Notes: generated by a model from the sequence alone, not told the origin. 64,000 nt of DNA from Arthrobacter sp. V1I9 (GCF_030817075.1 NZ_JAUSYU010000001.1:1302001-1366000); one strand, 5' to 3'. Shown: positions 1 through 9,381, counted from the first letter of the stretch. Translations and numbers: made by a program.

Positions 1-2
1 CG

Positions 3-731
3 TTGCCGCCGCGTGGGGAAAAGGCCTTGGTCTTGCCACTTCACGGAACCGCGCTGTTAAAGGTCGACGGCGACCATGACGCCTACGCGCAAATGGTGCG
101 GGAGCAAGATGGACCCGCCCGGGTCTGCTTGCATATTGATGACCTGCATGATGACGTCATTCTTTCTGCATGGAAGGCCGCCGGTCATGAGGTCGTCAGT
201 GCCGGGGACCGCAGGGACCCAAAGTTCATCGGGCGAATTTTGACCATGATGTCTGAGGCCCGGAGAGTCGTCTCCAACCGTCTCTCCACATCAATCATGT
301 ACGCCGCGGTCAGTGGAGCTGAAGTGGCCATCTACGGCCCCGACTTTAAGCTCGGCCACAATGCTGCAGCGGATCCCGGTCTTATCATGCGTGACATTTG
401 GCCCGAGTTCTACGATGAAACCACCCCGCAGTCGGTTCTCATCAAACTCGCGGAAGCGGAGTTGGGCCTTGGTGATATGAGGAGGCCGGAAGAGCTCAAG
501 CACCTGCTGGGGTGGGATAAGAGCACGGCTGGCCCATTTCTTGAGTACTGGGCGAGCGGCCCTCTAACTAAGGTGCAAACCGTCCTGGGCCTCAAGAAGG
601 TGCCAGAGGGGGCTCATGCGACAGAGGCGGGCCTGTCCCCTTGGCACTGGATGCGGCACCCGCTGAAGCACCTGCCGTCTCCTTTGCCCCAATTACCCGC
701 GCTGGCCCCCGTTGAGCCGCTCCACGCCTGA
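3..731 (+). CDS. Partial surface-polysaccharide protein, glycosyltransferase-like (5' end outside window)
   Basis: The reading frame is open from the window edge to a TGA at 729-731 (about 242 residues). The TTG at position 3 is only the first usable codon, so the true start is probably upstream. I do not recognise the family with certainty. A stretch near residues 87-116 (SNRLSTSIMYAAVSGAEVAI, then YGPDF) resembles the nucleotide-sugar-binding half of GT-B glycosyltransferases and capsule-type proteins, and the C-terminus is proline-rich. It converges on the CMP-legionaminate transferase gene across a shared terminator. A role in transferring the acidic sugar made next door is inferred from position only. 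Confidence 0.6.
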   Translation: MPPRGEKALVLPLHGTALLKVDGDHDAYAQMVREQDGPARVCLHIDDLHDDVILSAWKAAGHEVVSAGDRRDPKFIGRILTMMSEARRVVSNRLSTSIMYAAVSGAEVAIYGPDFKLGHNAAADPGLIMRDIWPEFYDETTPQSVLIKLAEAELGLGDMRRPEELKHLLGWDKSTAGPFLEYWASGPLTKVQTVLGLKKVPEGAHATEAGLSPWHWMRHPLKHLPSPLPQLPALAPVEPLHA

Positions 732-741
732 CAGTGCCAGA

Positions 742-785
742 CGACGGCGGCCCCATCAACGGGGCTGCCGTCGCATGCATTTTGC
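742..785. terminator. Hairpin terminator between convergent genes
   Basis: A 13-bp stem (742-754 with 761-773, one G-U pair) closes a 6-base ATCAAC loop and is followed on the plus strand by TTTT at 780-783. It lies between the stop of the partial first gene and the stop of the minus-strand cytidylyltransferase, so it probably works in both directions. Confidence 0.75.
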
Positions 786-790
786 CGAGG

Positions 791-1561
791 TCAGTCCTCT
801 TCGGACGTCGGCGAATAACCGGGAAGCGGCGCCAACCCGGCCTTAACGGCGGCTTCCAGCAGGAGGAATTCGCCTTCGTCATCAATGCTAAAAGACCGTG
901 ACTCCGGGATTTCCACGTATCCGTGCGTTCCTTCGTCGAACCAGCTGGTCTCCAGTCGGTGGATATATTCCGCCCTCCATACGTAGAAGCTGCCGTTGAT
1001 TCGAAGAAAGCGCGGGACATCCTGCCGGCGAATAACACCCGTGCCTTCTTCAAAGTATCGCTCCAAAACGTGGTCGCCCTCCGTTTTGGGCTTGACGCCT
1101 ACCCAAATCGGGTTAAACGAGGGCTCAGACACAGAAATGACGCCGTCCAACTCCGGGCTGCTCGCAATGCGCTCCACTGCGTCCGCGATATCGCTGGCAA
1201 GTCTCGTTGGGCTGGTCGGATCCAGCAGAAGAACCAGGTCGTACGTTGTTCCGTCCATCTCTTCCATCGTTTGAAGTGCATGCCGGAGAACCACGCTCAT
1301 GGGCGCCGTATCATTGGCCAGTTCGGCGGGCCTCAGGAATGGAACATCTCCGCCGGCTTCACGGGCCGCAGCGGCAATGGCAGCGTCGTCCGTAGAAATA
1401 ATGGTCCGCACGTTCGGCCCCAGAGTGGAGGCCAGCAGGATGGTGTGCGCGATGAGAGGTTTTCCCATCAGCGGACGGATGTTCTTGCCGGGAAGTCCCT
1501 TTGAACCGCCACGTGCTGGGATGACGGCAAGGATCTTCAGTTCAGGCGAATTATCGTTCAT
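791..1561 (-). CDS. legF: CMP-N-acetylneuraminate/legionaminate cytidylyltransferase (LegF/NeuA family)
   Basis: Activates a nonulosonic acid with CTP to give the CMP-sugar donor, the last cytoplasmic step before glycosyl transfer. The protein is 256 residues and carries the family's N-terminal nucleotide-binding motif IPARGGSKGLPGKN at residues 14-27, followed by RPLMGKPLIAHTI and ISTDD. The ATG at 1559-1561 is preferred over in-frame upstream codons because the conserved core begins just after it and a TGAGG lies about 11 bases upstream. It is transcribed away from the neuD-legC operon. The neighbouring legB/legC/ptmE-like genes point to legionaminic rather than neuraminic acid as substrate, which is inference. 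Family assignment is confident; the exact sugar less so. Confidence 0.88.
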   Translation of the reverse strand: MNDNSPELKILAVIPARGGSKGLPGKNIRPLMGKPLIAHTILLASTLGPNVRTIISTDDAAIAAAAREAGGDVPFLRPAELANDTAPMSVVLRHALQTMEEMDGTTYDLVLLLDPTSPTRLASDIADAVERIASSPELDGVISVSEPSFNPIWVGVKPKTEGDHVLERYFEEGTGVIRRQDVPRFLRINGSFYVWRAEYIHRLETSWFDEGTHGYVEIPESRSFSIDDEGEFLLLEAAVKAGLAPLPGYSPTSEED

Positions 1562-1758
1562 TGTTAGTTTCAACCTCATATGGTGGGGGTGGCAGCACTC
1601 GCCGCAAGGCATTTAGTACAACAGTACATTTGTCTGTTGAGGAGTCCTTGATTCGCGCTGCACGCAGCCTTCCCGCAGTGCCGCGTCCCGCCAAAGTATG
1701 ATGTCAAGGGCATTTGGTGCGCGGTGCAGGCGTCTTTAGCAGTGAAAGGAGGTCCGTT

Positions 1759-2478
1759 GTGAATCTCGAACGTGTACGTTGGTTGATCATCGGGGCCTCA
1801 GGCCACGGGCGCAGCCTGGCAGCCGTGATCAGGGGCAGGGGAGATACCGTTGCTGCTGTCAGCGACGTCAGCTTCGCCGATTCGTTGCCGGAAGAGCTGG
1901 CCGCTCTGCGGGAGAATGCGCCCTTCCTTAGTGGCCACAGCGCCGGGGTCCGCTACTTCACGGACGACGGCGCCGCCTTGGCTTTCGCTGTTGACCAGTC
2001 ACTGTCGATTGCCATTGGGATCGGTGATAACGCCGTCCGTGCCCGTGTGGCCTCCTCAATTCTGGGGGAGCCCCGATTTGCGGCGCTGCTCCAGCCCCTG
2101 ATTGCGGCCACAGCGTCTGTCGACGCTACAGCGGCTCTCGGTCGGCTCAGCCAGGTCTGCGAACACGCCCACATTGGGCCGTTGGCCCGGATAGATGACG
2201 CTGCAGTGGTCAATACAGGAGCCATCGTGGAACATGAAGCGGAGGTCGGGGCAGGAAGCCACATAGCACCGGCCGCCGTCCTTCTTGGTGCAGCTTCCGT
2301 CGGTCAACAGGTGTTCGTTGGGTCGGGGGCCCGAATACTTCCCGGCGTTTCTGTGGGCGACGGTGCGCTGCTCGGAGCAGGCGCCGTGGCTAACCGCCCG
2401 CTGGCAGGTATGACAACATATGTCGGAGTGCCCGCAAAGCCCTCCAAATCTACGAAAGGTCTGTCAGTTGACGTATGA
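1759..2478 (+). CDS. legH: NeuD/LegH-like sugar O/N-acetyltransferase
   Basis: A 239-residue NeuD-family protein: an N-terminal PglD-type Rossmann-like domain (WLIIGASGHGRSLAAVI near residue 8) and a C-terminal left-handed beta helix built of hexapeptide repeats (residues about 110-225, ending ANRPLAGMTTYVGVPAKP). In the legionaminate pathway the matching step is acetyl-CoA-dependent N-acetylation of the 4-amino sugar made by LegC; in sialic acid clusters NeuD O-acetylates. The GTG at 1759 is chosen because AGGAGG sits at 1747-1752, six bases upstream. It is the first gene of the seven-gene plus-strand operon. Which acetylation it performs is inferred from the gene set. Confidence 0.82.
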   Translation: MNLERVRWLIIGASGHGRSLAAVIRGRGDTVAAVSDVSFADSLPEELAALRENAPFLSGHSAGVRYFTDDGAALAFAVDQSLSIAIGIGDNAVRARVASSILGEPRFAALLQPLIAATASVDATAALGRLSQVCEHAHIGPLARIDDAAVVNTGAIVEHEAEVGAGSHIAPAAVLLGAASVGQQVFVGSGARILPGVSVGDGALLGAGAVANRPLAGMTTYVGVPAKPSKSTKGLSVDV

Positions 2479-3520
2479 CCCCCATATCGGATCCGTGAAG
2501 TTCGGCAGCCACCAGATTGGCAGCGCGGAAGAAATCTTCATCATTGCCGAAGCCGGCGTCAATCACGACGGCGATGTCACGGTTGCCCACGAGCTGATCG
2601 ATATGGCGGCCGATACCGGTGCCAACGCTGTGAAGTTCCAAACCTTCAAACCGGAAGCACTGGTCACCAGCACGGCAGGAACCACTCCGTACCAGAAGCT
2701 GGCGGGGTTTGCGGAGTCCCAGTCGGATATGCTGACGCGCCTGACCCTGCCCGAATCGGCCTGGGCGGAGCTGCGCGACCACTGCGATGAACGGGGGATT
2801 ACCTTCCTCTCCACACCCTTCGACTTCGACAGCGCGCTGATGCTGGCGAACCTGGGTGTCCCTGGTCTTAAGATCGGCTCCGGCGAACTCACCAACACCC
2901 CGTATCTGTCCGCCATCGCGGAGTTTGGCATCCCCATGATCGTGTCCACCGGCATGGGCACCCGCCCGGAGATCGCAGCTGCCCTTGAGGCCACAGCCAA
3001 AGCTCCCGCCACAGTCCTGCTGCACTGTGTGTCGGCCTACCCTGCGCCCATGGACGAAGCCAACCTTCGGGCGATTCCTGCTCTGCGGGAGGAGTTCGGA
3101 GTGGAGGTGGGGTGGTCGGATCACACCCCGGGTTCCGTCACGGCAATCGCAGCTACGGCACTGGGTTCCACCCTGCTGGAGAAGCACATCACCACCGACA
3201 AGACCCGGAACGGTCCGGACCACTCCGCCTCCCTGGAACGGGAAGAATTCGCGGCGTATGTTGATTCAGTCCGCGCCGCTCATGCGGCCCTGGGAGATGG
3301 AAACAAACGGCGGATGCCCAGTGAAGAGGCGAATGCTTCGTTGGTGCGCCGCTCCTATCATGCAGCGCGTGATATTGCCGCCGGCGCCGTCATTACACAG
3401 GACGATGTTGCAATCCTCCGTCCAGAGGGTGGCCTTGCGCCCTCAGCACTCGTCGTCGGCGCAAAAACCGTCCGCCCTGTCAAGTCGGGCACAGCGCTGA
3501 CGAGTGAAGACCTCGCCTAG
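2468..3520 (+). CDS. legI: N,N'-diacetyllegionaminate synthase (NeuB/LegI family)
   Basis: Condenses a 6-carbon 2-acetamido sugar with phosphoenolpyruvate to form the 9-carbon nonulosonic acid. About 350 residues. The NeuB TIM-barrel core shows AEAGVNHDGDVTVAHELIDM, GANAVKFQTFKPE, LKIGSGE and VGWSDHTPG, and the C-terminal SAF (antifreeze-like) domain shows RSYHAARDIAAGAVITQDDV. The most likely start is TTG 2468 with GAAAGG at 2454-2459, which overlaps the neuD stop; an upstream ATG at 2420 would overlap by 59 bases and GTG 2495 is an alternative. The gene lies between the acetyltransferase and the 2-epimerase, the usual order for legionaminate and sialate loci. Confidence 0.92.
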   Translation: MTYDPHIGSVKFGSHQIGSAEEIFIIAEAGVNHDGDVTVAHELIDMAADTGANAVKFQTFKPEALVTSTAGTTPYQKLAGFAESQSDMLTRLTLPESAWAELRDHCDERGITFLSTPFDFDSALMLANLGVPGLKIGSGELTNTPYLSAIAEFGIPMIVSTGMGTRPEIAAALEATAKAPATVLLHCVSAYPAPMDEANLRAIPALREEFGVEVGWSDHTPGSVTAIAATALGSTLLEKHITTDKTRNGPDHSASLEREEFAAYVDSVRAAHAALGDGNKRRMPSEEANASLVRRSYHAARDIAAGAVITQDDVAILRPEGGLAPSALVVGAKTVRPVKSGTALTSEDLA

Positions 3521-3521
3521 C

Positions 3522-4682
3522 ATGAAGGTTCTTGCGTTTGCCGGCACCAGGGCGGATCTGTTTCCCTTGGGCCCTGTCCTGGTGGCTTTGGCGGCAGACC
3601 CGAGCATAGAGCTCCACATCGCGACCGCGATCGGCTTCCCCCAAGGCACGGCCCAGGACAGGTTGCTGGAAGCCGGACTCCGGCAGGGGACCTTCACCCA
3701 TCACGAGCTGGCGCTCTACCTTGCCGAACCGTCGCCGGTTCTTCAGGCGCAATACGGTGCCCGGCTCAGCGCCGCCGTCGCGGACCTGTTGCCCGAAGTG
3801 GTGCCGGACGCCGTTGTCGTCCTCGGGGACAGATGGGAACTTCTCTATGCGCTGCCTCCGGTTGTCATCAGTGGCATCCGGCTGATCCACCTGCACGGCG
3901 GTGAGGTCACCGAGGGCGCGCTGGATGAGCGTGTGCGGCATGCCGTGACCAAACTTGCGGACCAGCACTGTGTCAGCACGGCGCAGGCCGTCCGCCGCGT
4001 CGCCCAACTCGGTGAGGCCGCAGAGCGGATTCACCAAACGGGCGCGCCCGGACTGGACCGCTTCGCGAATCCGACGCCGCTGACGGACGAGGAGTTCCTG
4101 GCCGAATTCGGAGTACCCCTGGTCCAGCCTCTCGTAATGGCCACATATCACCCAGCGACCGCGGAGATGGAACAGAACGCAGGGGAGCTGGCACGCCAGG
4201 TCTTCGAAGAGGTGATCAGCCAGGCAGGAACAACAATCCTTACATACCCGGGTTTCGACGCCGGCCGGGAACACATCATCGCCGTGCTGAAGGACATTGA
4301 GTCCAGCGAAATCCCGGGCGTGGTGGTGCGGGAAAGCCTCGGCCCCCTCTACCCGCGGGTGATGGCCACAGTGCGCGCCCTGGTGGGCAATTCGTCGTCG
4401 GGCATTCTGGAAGCGGCATCCTTCCATGTGCCGGTGGTCAACATCGGCGAACGCCAGCGGGGCCGGGAGGCAGGTGCCAATGTCCTTCACTGCCGGGATG
4501 ACCGTAACGAGATTCGCGCTACTATTGAAAAGGCCCTGAGCGCGCAGTTCCGTCTGTTGAGCAGCAGTGTGGTCAATCCGTACGGGAATTCACATTCCGC
4601 CGAGCCGATCAAACGTGTAATTTTGGGAAGCCCTGCAGAAGGCCTGACCAAGGCCTTTATTGACTTACCGCTGGAGAGTTGA
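3522..4682 (+). CDS. legG: UDP/GDP-sugar hydrolysing 2-epimerase (NeuC/LegG family)
   Basis: Releases the nucleotide and inverts C2, giving the free ManNAc-like sugar that LegI condenses with PEP. The 386-residue GT-B fold protein shows the hydrolysing-epimerase signatures GTRADLFPL at the N-terminus, VVLGDRWELL, HLHGGEVTEGALDERVRHAV and GNSSSGILEA. ATG 3522 follows the legI stop by one base; an in-frame GTG at 3504 is possible but less likely. In legionaminate pathways the substrate is GDP-2,4-diacetamido-2,4,6-trideoxyglucose; in the sialic acid route it is UDP-GlcNAc. The dehydratase and aminotransferase genes just downstream favour the former. Confidence 0.9.
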   Translation: MKVLAFAGTRADLFPLGPVLVALAADPSIELHIATAIGFPQGTAQDRLLEAGLRQGTFTHHELALYLAEPSPVLQAQYGARLSAAVADLLPEVVPDAVVVLGDRWELLYALPPVVISGIRLIHLHGGEVTEGALDERVRHAVTKLADQHCVSTAQAVRRVAQLGEAAERIHQTGAPGLDRFANPTPLTDEEFLAEFGVPLVQPLVMATYHPATAEMEQNAGELARQVFEEVISQAGTTILTYPGFDAGREHIIAVLKDIESSEIPGVVVRESLGPLYPRVMATVRALVGNSSSGILEAASFHVPVVNIGERQRGREAGANVLHCRDDRNEIRATIEKALSAQFRLLSSSVVNPYGNSHSAEPIKRVILGSPAEGLTKAFIDLPLES

Positions 4683-4685
4683 AGT

Positions 4686-5744
4686 ATGACCATTGACGGA
4701 ACGCTGGGAAACGTCTGCATCGGCCCCGGGGCCACCGTGCGCCAGGCCCTTCAAGCCATCGACCGCGGCGCCTCGGCCATAGCCCTGCTGACCGGGGAGG
4801 ACGGCCGCCTCCTGGGCGTAGTCACCGACGGTGATATTCGCCGAGGTCTTCTGCGCGGAGCCGATCTTGAATCGCCTGTGCTTGACTTCGCCAACGCCGA
4901 TCCGCACGTTGTCGGCCCCGCGGCAACCCGCCCGTCAGTTCTGGACCTCATGCGCAGCCTCAGGATCAGCGAAGTTCCGGTGGTCGATGATCACGGAGTG
5001 CTCGTGGGCCTGCATACCCTCAACGACATCGTTGGCCGCAAGCCGCTGAACAACATCGCCGTGATCATGGCCGGGGGCAAGGGCACGAGACTTGGCGCCC
5101 TGACGAAGGACACGCCTAAGCCCCTCATGACGGTAGCGGACCGGACCATCATCGAATGGATCATCCTTGGCCTGGTCGAGTCAGGAATAACGAATATCTA
5201 CGTGTCCGTGGCGTATCTCGCCGACAAGATCGAAGCCCATCTGGGGGACGGCTCCAGGCTCGGCTGCCGGATCGACTACCTGCATGAGGATCCGGCAACC
5301 CCGCTGAACACCGCGGGTGCCCTCGGACTCCTCTACCATCAGGTGGAAAACATTACCGAACCGGTCATCGTGACCAACGCGGATCTCATGGTCCGCTACA
5401 ACGCAGCCGATCTGCTGGCCTTCCACGACGCGAAGCAGGCCGCTGTTACAGTCGCAGCCCGGCCCTACACTCACCAGGTGCCGTTCGGGGTGCTCGAAAT
5501 TGGTGCGGACCGGTCAATCAGCTCTGTGGTCGAGAAGCCTACAGTTGAGTTCGAAATCAGCACCGGGATCTATGCCGTGTCGCCCGAGGCGCTGGCGATG
5601 GTTCCCTACATGGAGCCCTTCTCGATGCCCGACCTGGTGAAAGCCTGCATCGACACTTCAAAAAACGTGGCCGCCTGGCCCATCGAATCCGACTGGATTG
5701 ACGTCGGAACACCCAAAGACCTAGCAACAGCGAAAGGCCAGTGA
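4686..5744 (+). CDS. ptmE: CBS-pair nucleotidyltransferase, PtmE-like (GDP-glucosamine synthesis)
   Basis: A 352-residue fusion of two CBS motifs (residues about 10-115; GVVTDGDIRRGLL and SEVPVVDDHGVLVGLHTL) to a sugar-1-phosphate nucleotidyltransferase (about 123-350) with the GGxGTRL signature in VIMAGGKGTRLGALTKDTPK and PLMTVADRTIIEWII. This architecture matches Campylobacter PtmE, the glucosamine-1-phosphate guanylyltransferase that starts the GDP-linked legionaminic acid route; that is family knowledge. The CBS pair suggests allosteric control by a nucleotide. It starts three bases after legG and overlaps the following dehydratase at a GTGA. The guanylyl specificity is inferred, not visible in the sequence. 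Confidence 0.85.
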   Translation: MTIDGTLGNVCIGPGATVRQALQAIDRGASAIALLTGEDGRLLGVVTDGDIRRGLLRGADLESPVLDFANADPHVVGPAATRPSVLDLMRSLRISEVPVVDDHGVLVGLHTLNDIVGRKPLNNIAVIMAGGKGTRLGALTKDTPKPLMTVADRTIIEWIILGLVESGITNIYVSVAYLADKIEAHLGDGSRLGCRIDYLHEDPATPLNTAGALGLLYHQVENITEPVIVTNADLMVRYNAADLLAFHDAKQAAVTVAARPYTHQVPFGVLEIGADRSISSVVEKPTVEFEISTGIYAVSPEALAMVPYMEPFSMPDLVKACIDTSKNVAAWPIESDWIDVGTPKDLATAKGQ

Positions 5745-5749
5745 TAGCC

Positions 5750-6757
5750 ATGAACTACCAGGACATTAAAGGCAAGACAGTGGTCGTCACCGGCGCCGAC
5801 GGTTTTATCGGCAGCCACGTCACGCAGCGCCTCATTGCAGAGGGCGCCAATGTGAAGGCCCTGTGCGTGTACAACTCCAACGGATCGTACGGCTGGCTCG
5901 ATGACCTCAGCCCCGACGAGCGCGACGCCGTGGACCTGCAGCTGGGCGACATTCGGGACTCAGAGTTTGTGTCAGACCTGGTAAAGGGCGCCGATGTGGT
6001 CCTGCACCTTGCCGCGCTGATTGCGATCCCGTACTCGTACCAGGCACCCCGGTCCTACGTTGAGACCAACGTCGTCGGCACCCTCAACGTGCTTGAGGGC
6101 GTGCGCCGTCACGGTGTTGGCCGCCTGGTCAACACTTCGACGTCGGAGGTCTACGGAACCCCGAAGACCGTTCCGATCACCATCGAGAACGAGCTGCGCG
6201 GCCAGTCGCCGTACAGCGCCACAAAGATTGCGGCTGACAAGCTTTGCGAAGCGTGGGCGAGTTCCTTCGAGACGCCGGTGGTGGTCCTGAGGCCGTTCAA
6301 CACCTACGGCCCCCGCCAGTCTGCACGTGCAGTTATTCCTACTGTCCTCCAGCAGATGGTTGGCGGAGCCGAAACGATCCACCTCGGCTCCCTCACGCCT
6401 CGCCGCGACTTCACTTTTGTCACGGATACAGCGGACGGTTTCTTCCGCGCCGCGACCGCGGATATTCCCCTGTCGGGGCAGGTTATTCAGCTAGGTACCG
6501 GGTACGACGTCACCATTGGTGAGCTCGTCGAGATGGCCGCCAAGGTGACCGGGTCGACGGCGGAAATCATCACCCAGGACGAGCGCGTCCGGCCCGAAGC
6601 CAGCGAAGTAATGCGCCTGCTCTCCGATCCTTCACAGGCGTTGGCGGAGCTGGGCTGGGCTCCCCAGGTCAGCCTGGAAGAAGGACTCCGCCAGACCGCG
6701 GAGTGGATCAAGGCCCGTGGCGTGGACGCCACGGCAGCAGCCAAGTACGCCCGCTAG
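5750..6757 (+). CDS. legB: NAD-dependent sugar 4,6-dehydratase LegB
   Basis: Extended short-chain dehydrogenase of 335 residues that makes the 4-keto-6-deoxy intermediate. The NAD-binding motif TGADGFIGSH is near residue 14, the catalytic Ser/Tyr/Lys are in STSEVYG and YSATK, and the C-terminus reads LGWAPQVSLEEGLRQTAEWI. The early stretch CVYNSNGSYGWLDDL resembles LegB proteins, which carry a similar YNSxxxxGWLD segment, rather than generic dTDP-glucose dehydratases. ATG 5750 lies 12 bases after GAAAGG; the in-frame GTG at 5741 overlaps the ptmE stop and is an alternative. Together with the next gene it separates this locus from a plain sialic acid locus. Confidence 0.9.
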   Translation: MNYQDIKGKTVVVTGADGFIGSHVTQRLIAEGANVKALCVYNSNGSYGWLDDLSPDERDAVDLQLGDIRDSEFVSDLVKGADVVLHLAALIAIPYSYQAPRSYVETNVVGTLNVLEGVRRHGVGRLVNTSTSEVYGTPKTVPITIENELRGQSPYSATKIAADKLCEAWASSFETPVVVLRPFNTYGPRQSARAVIPTVLQQMVGGAETIHLGSLTPRRDFTFVTDTADGFFRAATADIPLSGQVIQLGTGYDVTIGELVEMAAKVTGSTAEIITQDERVRPEASEVMRLLSDPSQALAELGWAPQVSLEEGLRQTAEWIKARGVDATAAAKYAR

Positions 6758-6779
6758 ATTTCCGCAAGAAAGGCATTAC

Positions 6780-7931
6780 GTGTCGCGAATTCCCTTAGCA
6801 ATACCCAACATCGGCGCACGCGAAGCTGAACTGATGAACGAAGCGATCAGCAGCGGTTTCGTGTCGTCTGTTGGACGCTTTGTCAACGAGTTTGAGACCC
6901 GTTTTGCCGAGTACGTCGGGGCCAAGTACGCCGTTGCCTGTTCCTCCGGTACTGCGGCGCTTCACATCGCGATGCGGTTGGCCGGCGTGCAGCCGGGCGA
7001 TCTGGTCGCAGTTTCCGACTTCACGTTCATGGCCAGTTCCAACGCTGCTTCCTACCAGTTCGCGGAACTGCTCCTCGTGGATTCCCGTGAAGATTCCTGG
7101 TGCATGGATGTAGACAAGCTCCGGACCGAGCTCGTCCGTAGGCGTGCAGCGGGGGAGAAGCTGCCGAAGGCCATCGAGATCGTCCATATCCTGGGCCAGC
7201 CGGCAGACACGGCAGCCGTCATGGAGCTTGCCGGTGAGTTCGGGATCATTGTTATCGAGGACGCTGCCGAGGCACTCGGTGCCACATGGACCAGCGGCCC
7301 TCTCAAGGGCAGGCACGTCGGAACGGTGGGGCACATGGGTGCCTACTCCTTCAACGGAAACAAGATCATGACTACCGGCGGCGGTGGAATGTTCACCACT
7401 GACGATGAGGATCTGGCCAGGCGCGCGAAGCACCTTTCCACGCAGGCGCGGACCCCGGACCGAGGCTACCTGCATGACGAAATTGGCTTCAACTACCGCC
7501 TGACCAACATTGCGGCCGCACTGGGTGTCGCCCAGCTGGAGCGCCTTGACGGCTTCGTCGCCACCAAGCGGGAAATTGCCATGCGCTACAACGAGGCCTT
7601 TGCCGGGACCGCAATCCAGACGCCGCCGACTTTGCCTGGACAGGAGTCCACGTACTGGCTGTACTCGATCCAGGTGCCCGCCGGCCGAGGCGCCGAAGCA
7701 CGCGACGAGCTTCAGGACTTTCTTGCTGCAGCGGATATTGAGTCCCGGTCACTGTGGCGCCCGCTTCACATGCAGCCGCCGTTGAAGGATGAGGCCCTGA
7801 TCGGCGGCAGCGTCGGGGAGGATCTGTTCCACCGGGGGCTTTCCCTGCCCTGCTCAACGGAGTTGACAGCAGTTGACCAGAAACGCGTCATCGATCGCGT
7901 CCTGGAATGGCTTCAGCTTAACGGTGGCTAG
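6780..7931 (+). CDS. legC: LegC-type PLP aminotransferase (DegT/DnrJ/EryC1)
   Basis: Transaminates the 4-keto sugar from LegB, with glutamate as the usual donor. The protein has 383 residues. The N-terminus IPNIGAREAELMNEAISSGF followed by VSSVGRFVNEFE is the LegC pattern, the cofactor region shows CSSGTAALHIAMRLAGV and IEDAAEALGATW, and the PLP lysine lies in YSFNGNKIMTTGGGG. GTG 6780 is chosen because GAAAGG ends six bases before it and the conserved region starts immediately after; an upstream ATG at 6717 would overlap legB and add 21 unrelated residues. It is the last enzyme gene of the operon. Confidence 0.92.
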   Translation: MSRIPLAIPNIGAREAELMNEAISSGFVSSVGRFVNEFETRFAEYVGAKYAVACSSGTAALHIAMRLAGVQPGDLVAVSDFTFMASSNAASYQFAELLLVDSREDSWCMDVDKLRTELVRRRAAGEKLPKAIEIVHILGQPADTAAVMELAGEFGIIVIEDAAEALGATWTSGPLKGRHVGTVGHMGAYSFNGNKIMTTGGGGMFTTDDEDLARRAKHLSTQARTPDRGYLHDEIGFNYRLTNIAAALGVAQLERLDGFVATKREIAMRYNEAFAGTAIQTPPTLPGQESTYWLYSIQVPAGRGAEARDELQDFLAAADIESRSLWRPLHMQPPLKDEALIGGSVGEDLFHRGLSLPCSTELTAVDQKRVIDRVLEWLQLNGG

Positions 7932-9381
7932 CACGGATCAGAGCGCGGTTCCCGGAACACCTGCCGCGTTGGCGCCCGGTACCGGACGCAACTCGGTGCT
8001 CTACCTGGTGGGCGCTCTGATGCAGGGACTCGGCGTCTTCCTGGTCCAGCCGTTTGTGCTGCACCTGCTGAACAGCGATTCCGAGTGGCAGGAGCTGTTC
8101 CTGTCAGTGTCGATCATCCAAGTCGGTGTGGTGCTGGCGGCGGCAGGACTGCCGCTCGCCATCACGAAGGTCTGGTTCGAGCCTGCCGGTCCCGCCAGGG
8201 CCCGGGCCGTGAGCGGGTTCATGACGATAGGCGGCGCCGTCCTGGGGATCGTGGCCGCAGGAATCGCCTGGGCCTTCACCCGGGGCGACGGCGGTTCGCC
8301 GAGTTTCACCATTGCGCTTTTTGCCATGGGGCTGCAGTCCAGCGTCCTCGCCGGGCAGGCAATCCTGCGCGCGCAGGGCCGTCCCGTCGCCTTCGTGATG
8401 CTCAGCCTGGTCTCATCAATGGCTGCCTACGGCGGCGGTCTCCTCGCGATTCTCCTGTTCGGCGCCGAGGCCAGCATCTTCATGCTCGGTTACGGAGTGC
8501 TGGTGCTCATCGGTGCCATCGCCGCCGTCGTGATCACAAAGCCCTCCTGGCCGCTGGCTCACCGGGGAGCAGTGGGGGAGAGCCTGGCCATCGGCCTGCC
8601 TGTCCTGCCCCACACGGGCGCGCTGATGCTGCTCACCCAGGGGGCAGTCTTCCTGCTTGCGGTCACGGCTGCCGACGGCGTCTCCGGAGACTATGGAAAA
8701 GTGCAGATCTTTGTTCTGGGTACTATCACTCTCCTGGGCGCGCTCAACAATGCCTGGGTTCCGGCCTTGCTGGCAGTCAGCGGTGCAGAACGCGTTCAAC
8801 GGCTTCGCTCCACGATGCGCACTGCCAGTTTCGCAGCCCTCGGCATAGTCATCGTTGCTTCAGCGGGGGCCAACGTCGTCACGCACGTCATGGCAGGGGG
8901 CAAGGAAAGCCTGATACCGGTGGCCCAGATAATGCCCCTCATAGCCATGGGATACGTTCTCTACCTGAATGCCACCACGTTGTTGTTTGCTGAAAATGCA
9001 ACATGGTGGCTGTCGGTGGTAACGCCGGGGGTGCTGGTTCTGGGCGCGTTGGCCGCGCTCGTCCCGGCCTTCGCCGGAAACCTTGTGGGAATGGCCGTTA
9101 CTTCTGCGCTGACCTTCCTGGTGCTGGGCCTCGCCTATTATCTGATCGTCCGACGGCGGGCGGCCGGGGGATGGGAACTGCGGACCTACGCTGCTTGTTG
9201 TGCGTCCGCGGTGGTCTACGTGGGAGTGCTCCTGGTTCTTCCGCGGGACGTTTCCACCGGAGTTTTTACGGTGGTTATCGTTGGTGTGCTCCTGATCGTT
9301 GCTGCAGCCGTATGGCGAATTCGTTCGCGTCGTCGCTCGATGGGCGCGACAAATTTAGAGAGTGAGCCGACCAATGGCTGA
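7924..9381 (+). CDS. Polysaccharide/lipid-linked glycan flippase (Wzx/MATE-like)
   Basis: A 485-residue integral membrane protein with about 12-14 hydrophobic segments running from residue about 25 to 475 and a short basic C-terminal tail (WRIRSRRRS). Its pattern fits the MOP/PST superfamily that flips lipid-linked sugars across the membrane. The likely GTG start at 7924 overlaps the legC stop by 8 bases, so it is translationally coupled to the legionaminate enzymes. Export of a legionaminate-containing glycan intermediate is inferred. No catalytic motif can be used to define substrate, and no nearby Wzy polymerase is certain. Confidence 0.75.
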   Translation: MASTDQSAVPGTPAALAPGTGRNSVLYLVGALMQGLGVFLVQPFVLHLLNSDSEWQELFLSVSIIQVGVVLAAAGLPLAITKVWFEPAGPARARAVSGFMTIGGAVLGIVAAGIAWAFTRGDGGSPSFTIALFAMGLQSSVLAGQAILRAQGRPVAFVMLSLVSSMAAYGGGLLAILLFGAEASIFMLGYGVLVLIGAIAAVVITKPSWPLAHRGAVGESLAIGLPVLPHTGALMLLTQGAVFLLAVTAADGVSGDYGKVQIFVLGTITLLGALNNAWVPALLAVSGAERVQRLRSTMRTASFAALGIVIVASAGANVVTHVMAGGKESLIPVAQIMPLIAMGYVLYLNATTLLFAENATWWLSVVTPGVLVLGALAALVPAFAGNLVGMAVTSALTFLVLGLAYYLIVRRRAAGGWELRTYAACCASAVVYVGVLLVLPRDVSTGVFTVVIVGVLLIVAAAVWRIRSRRRSMGATNLESEPTNG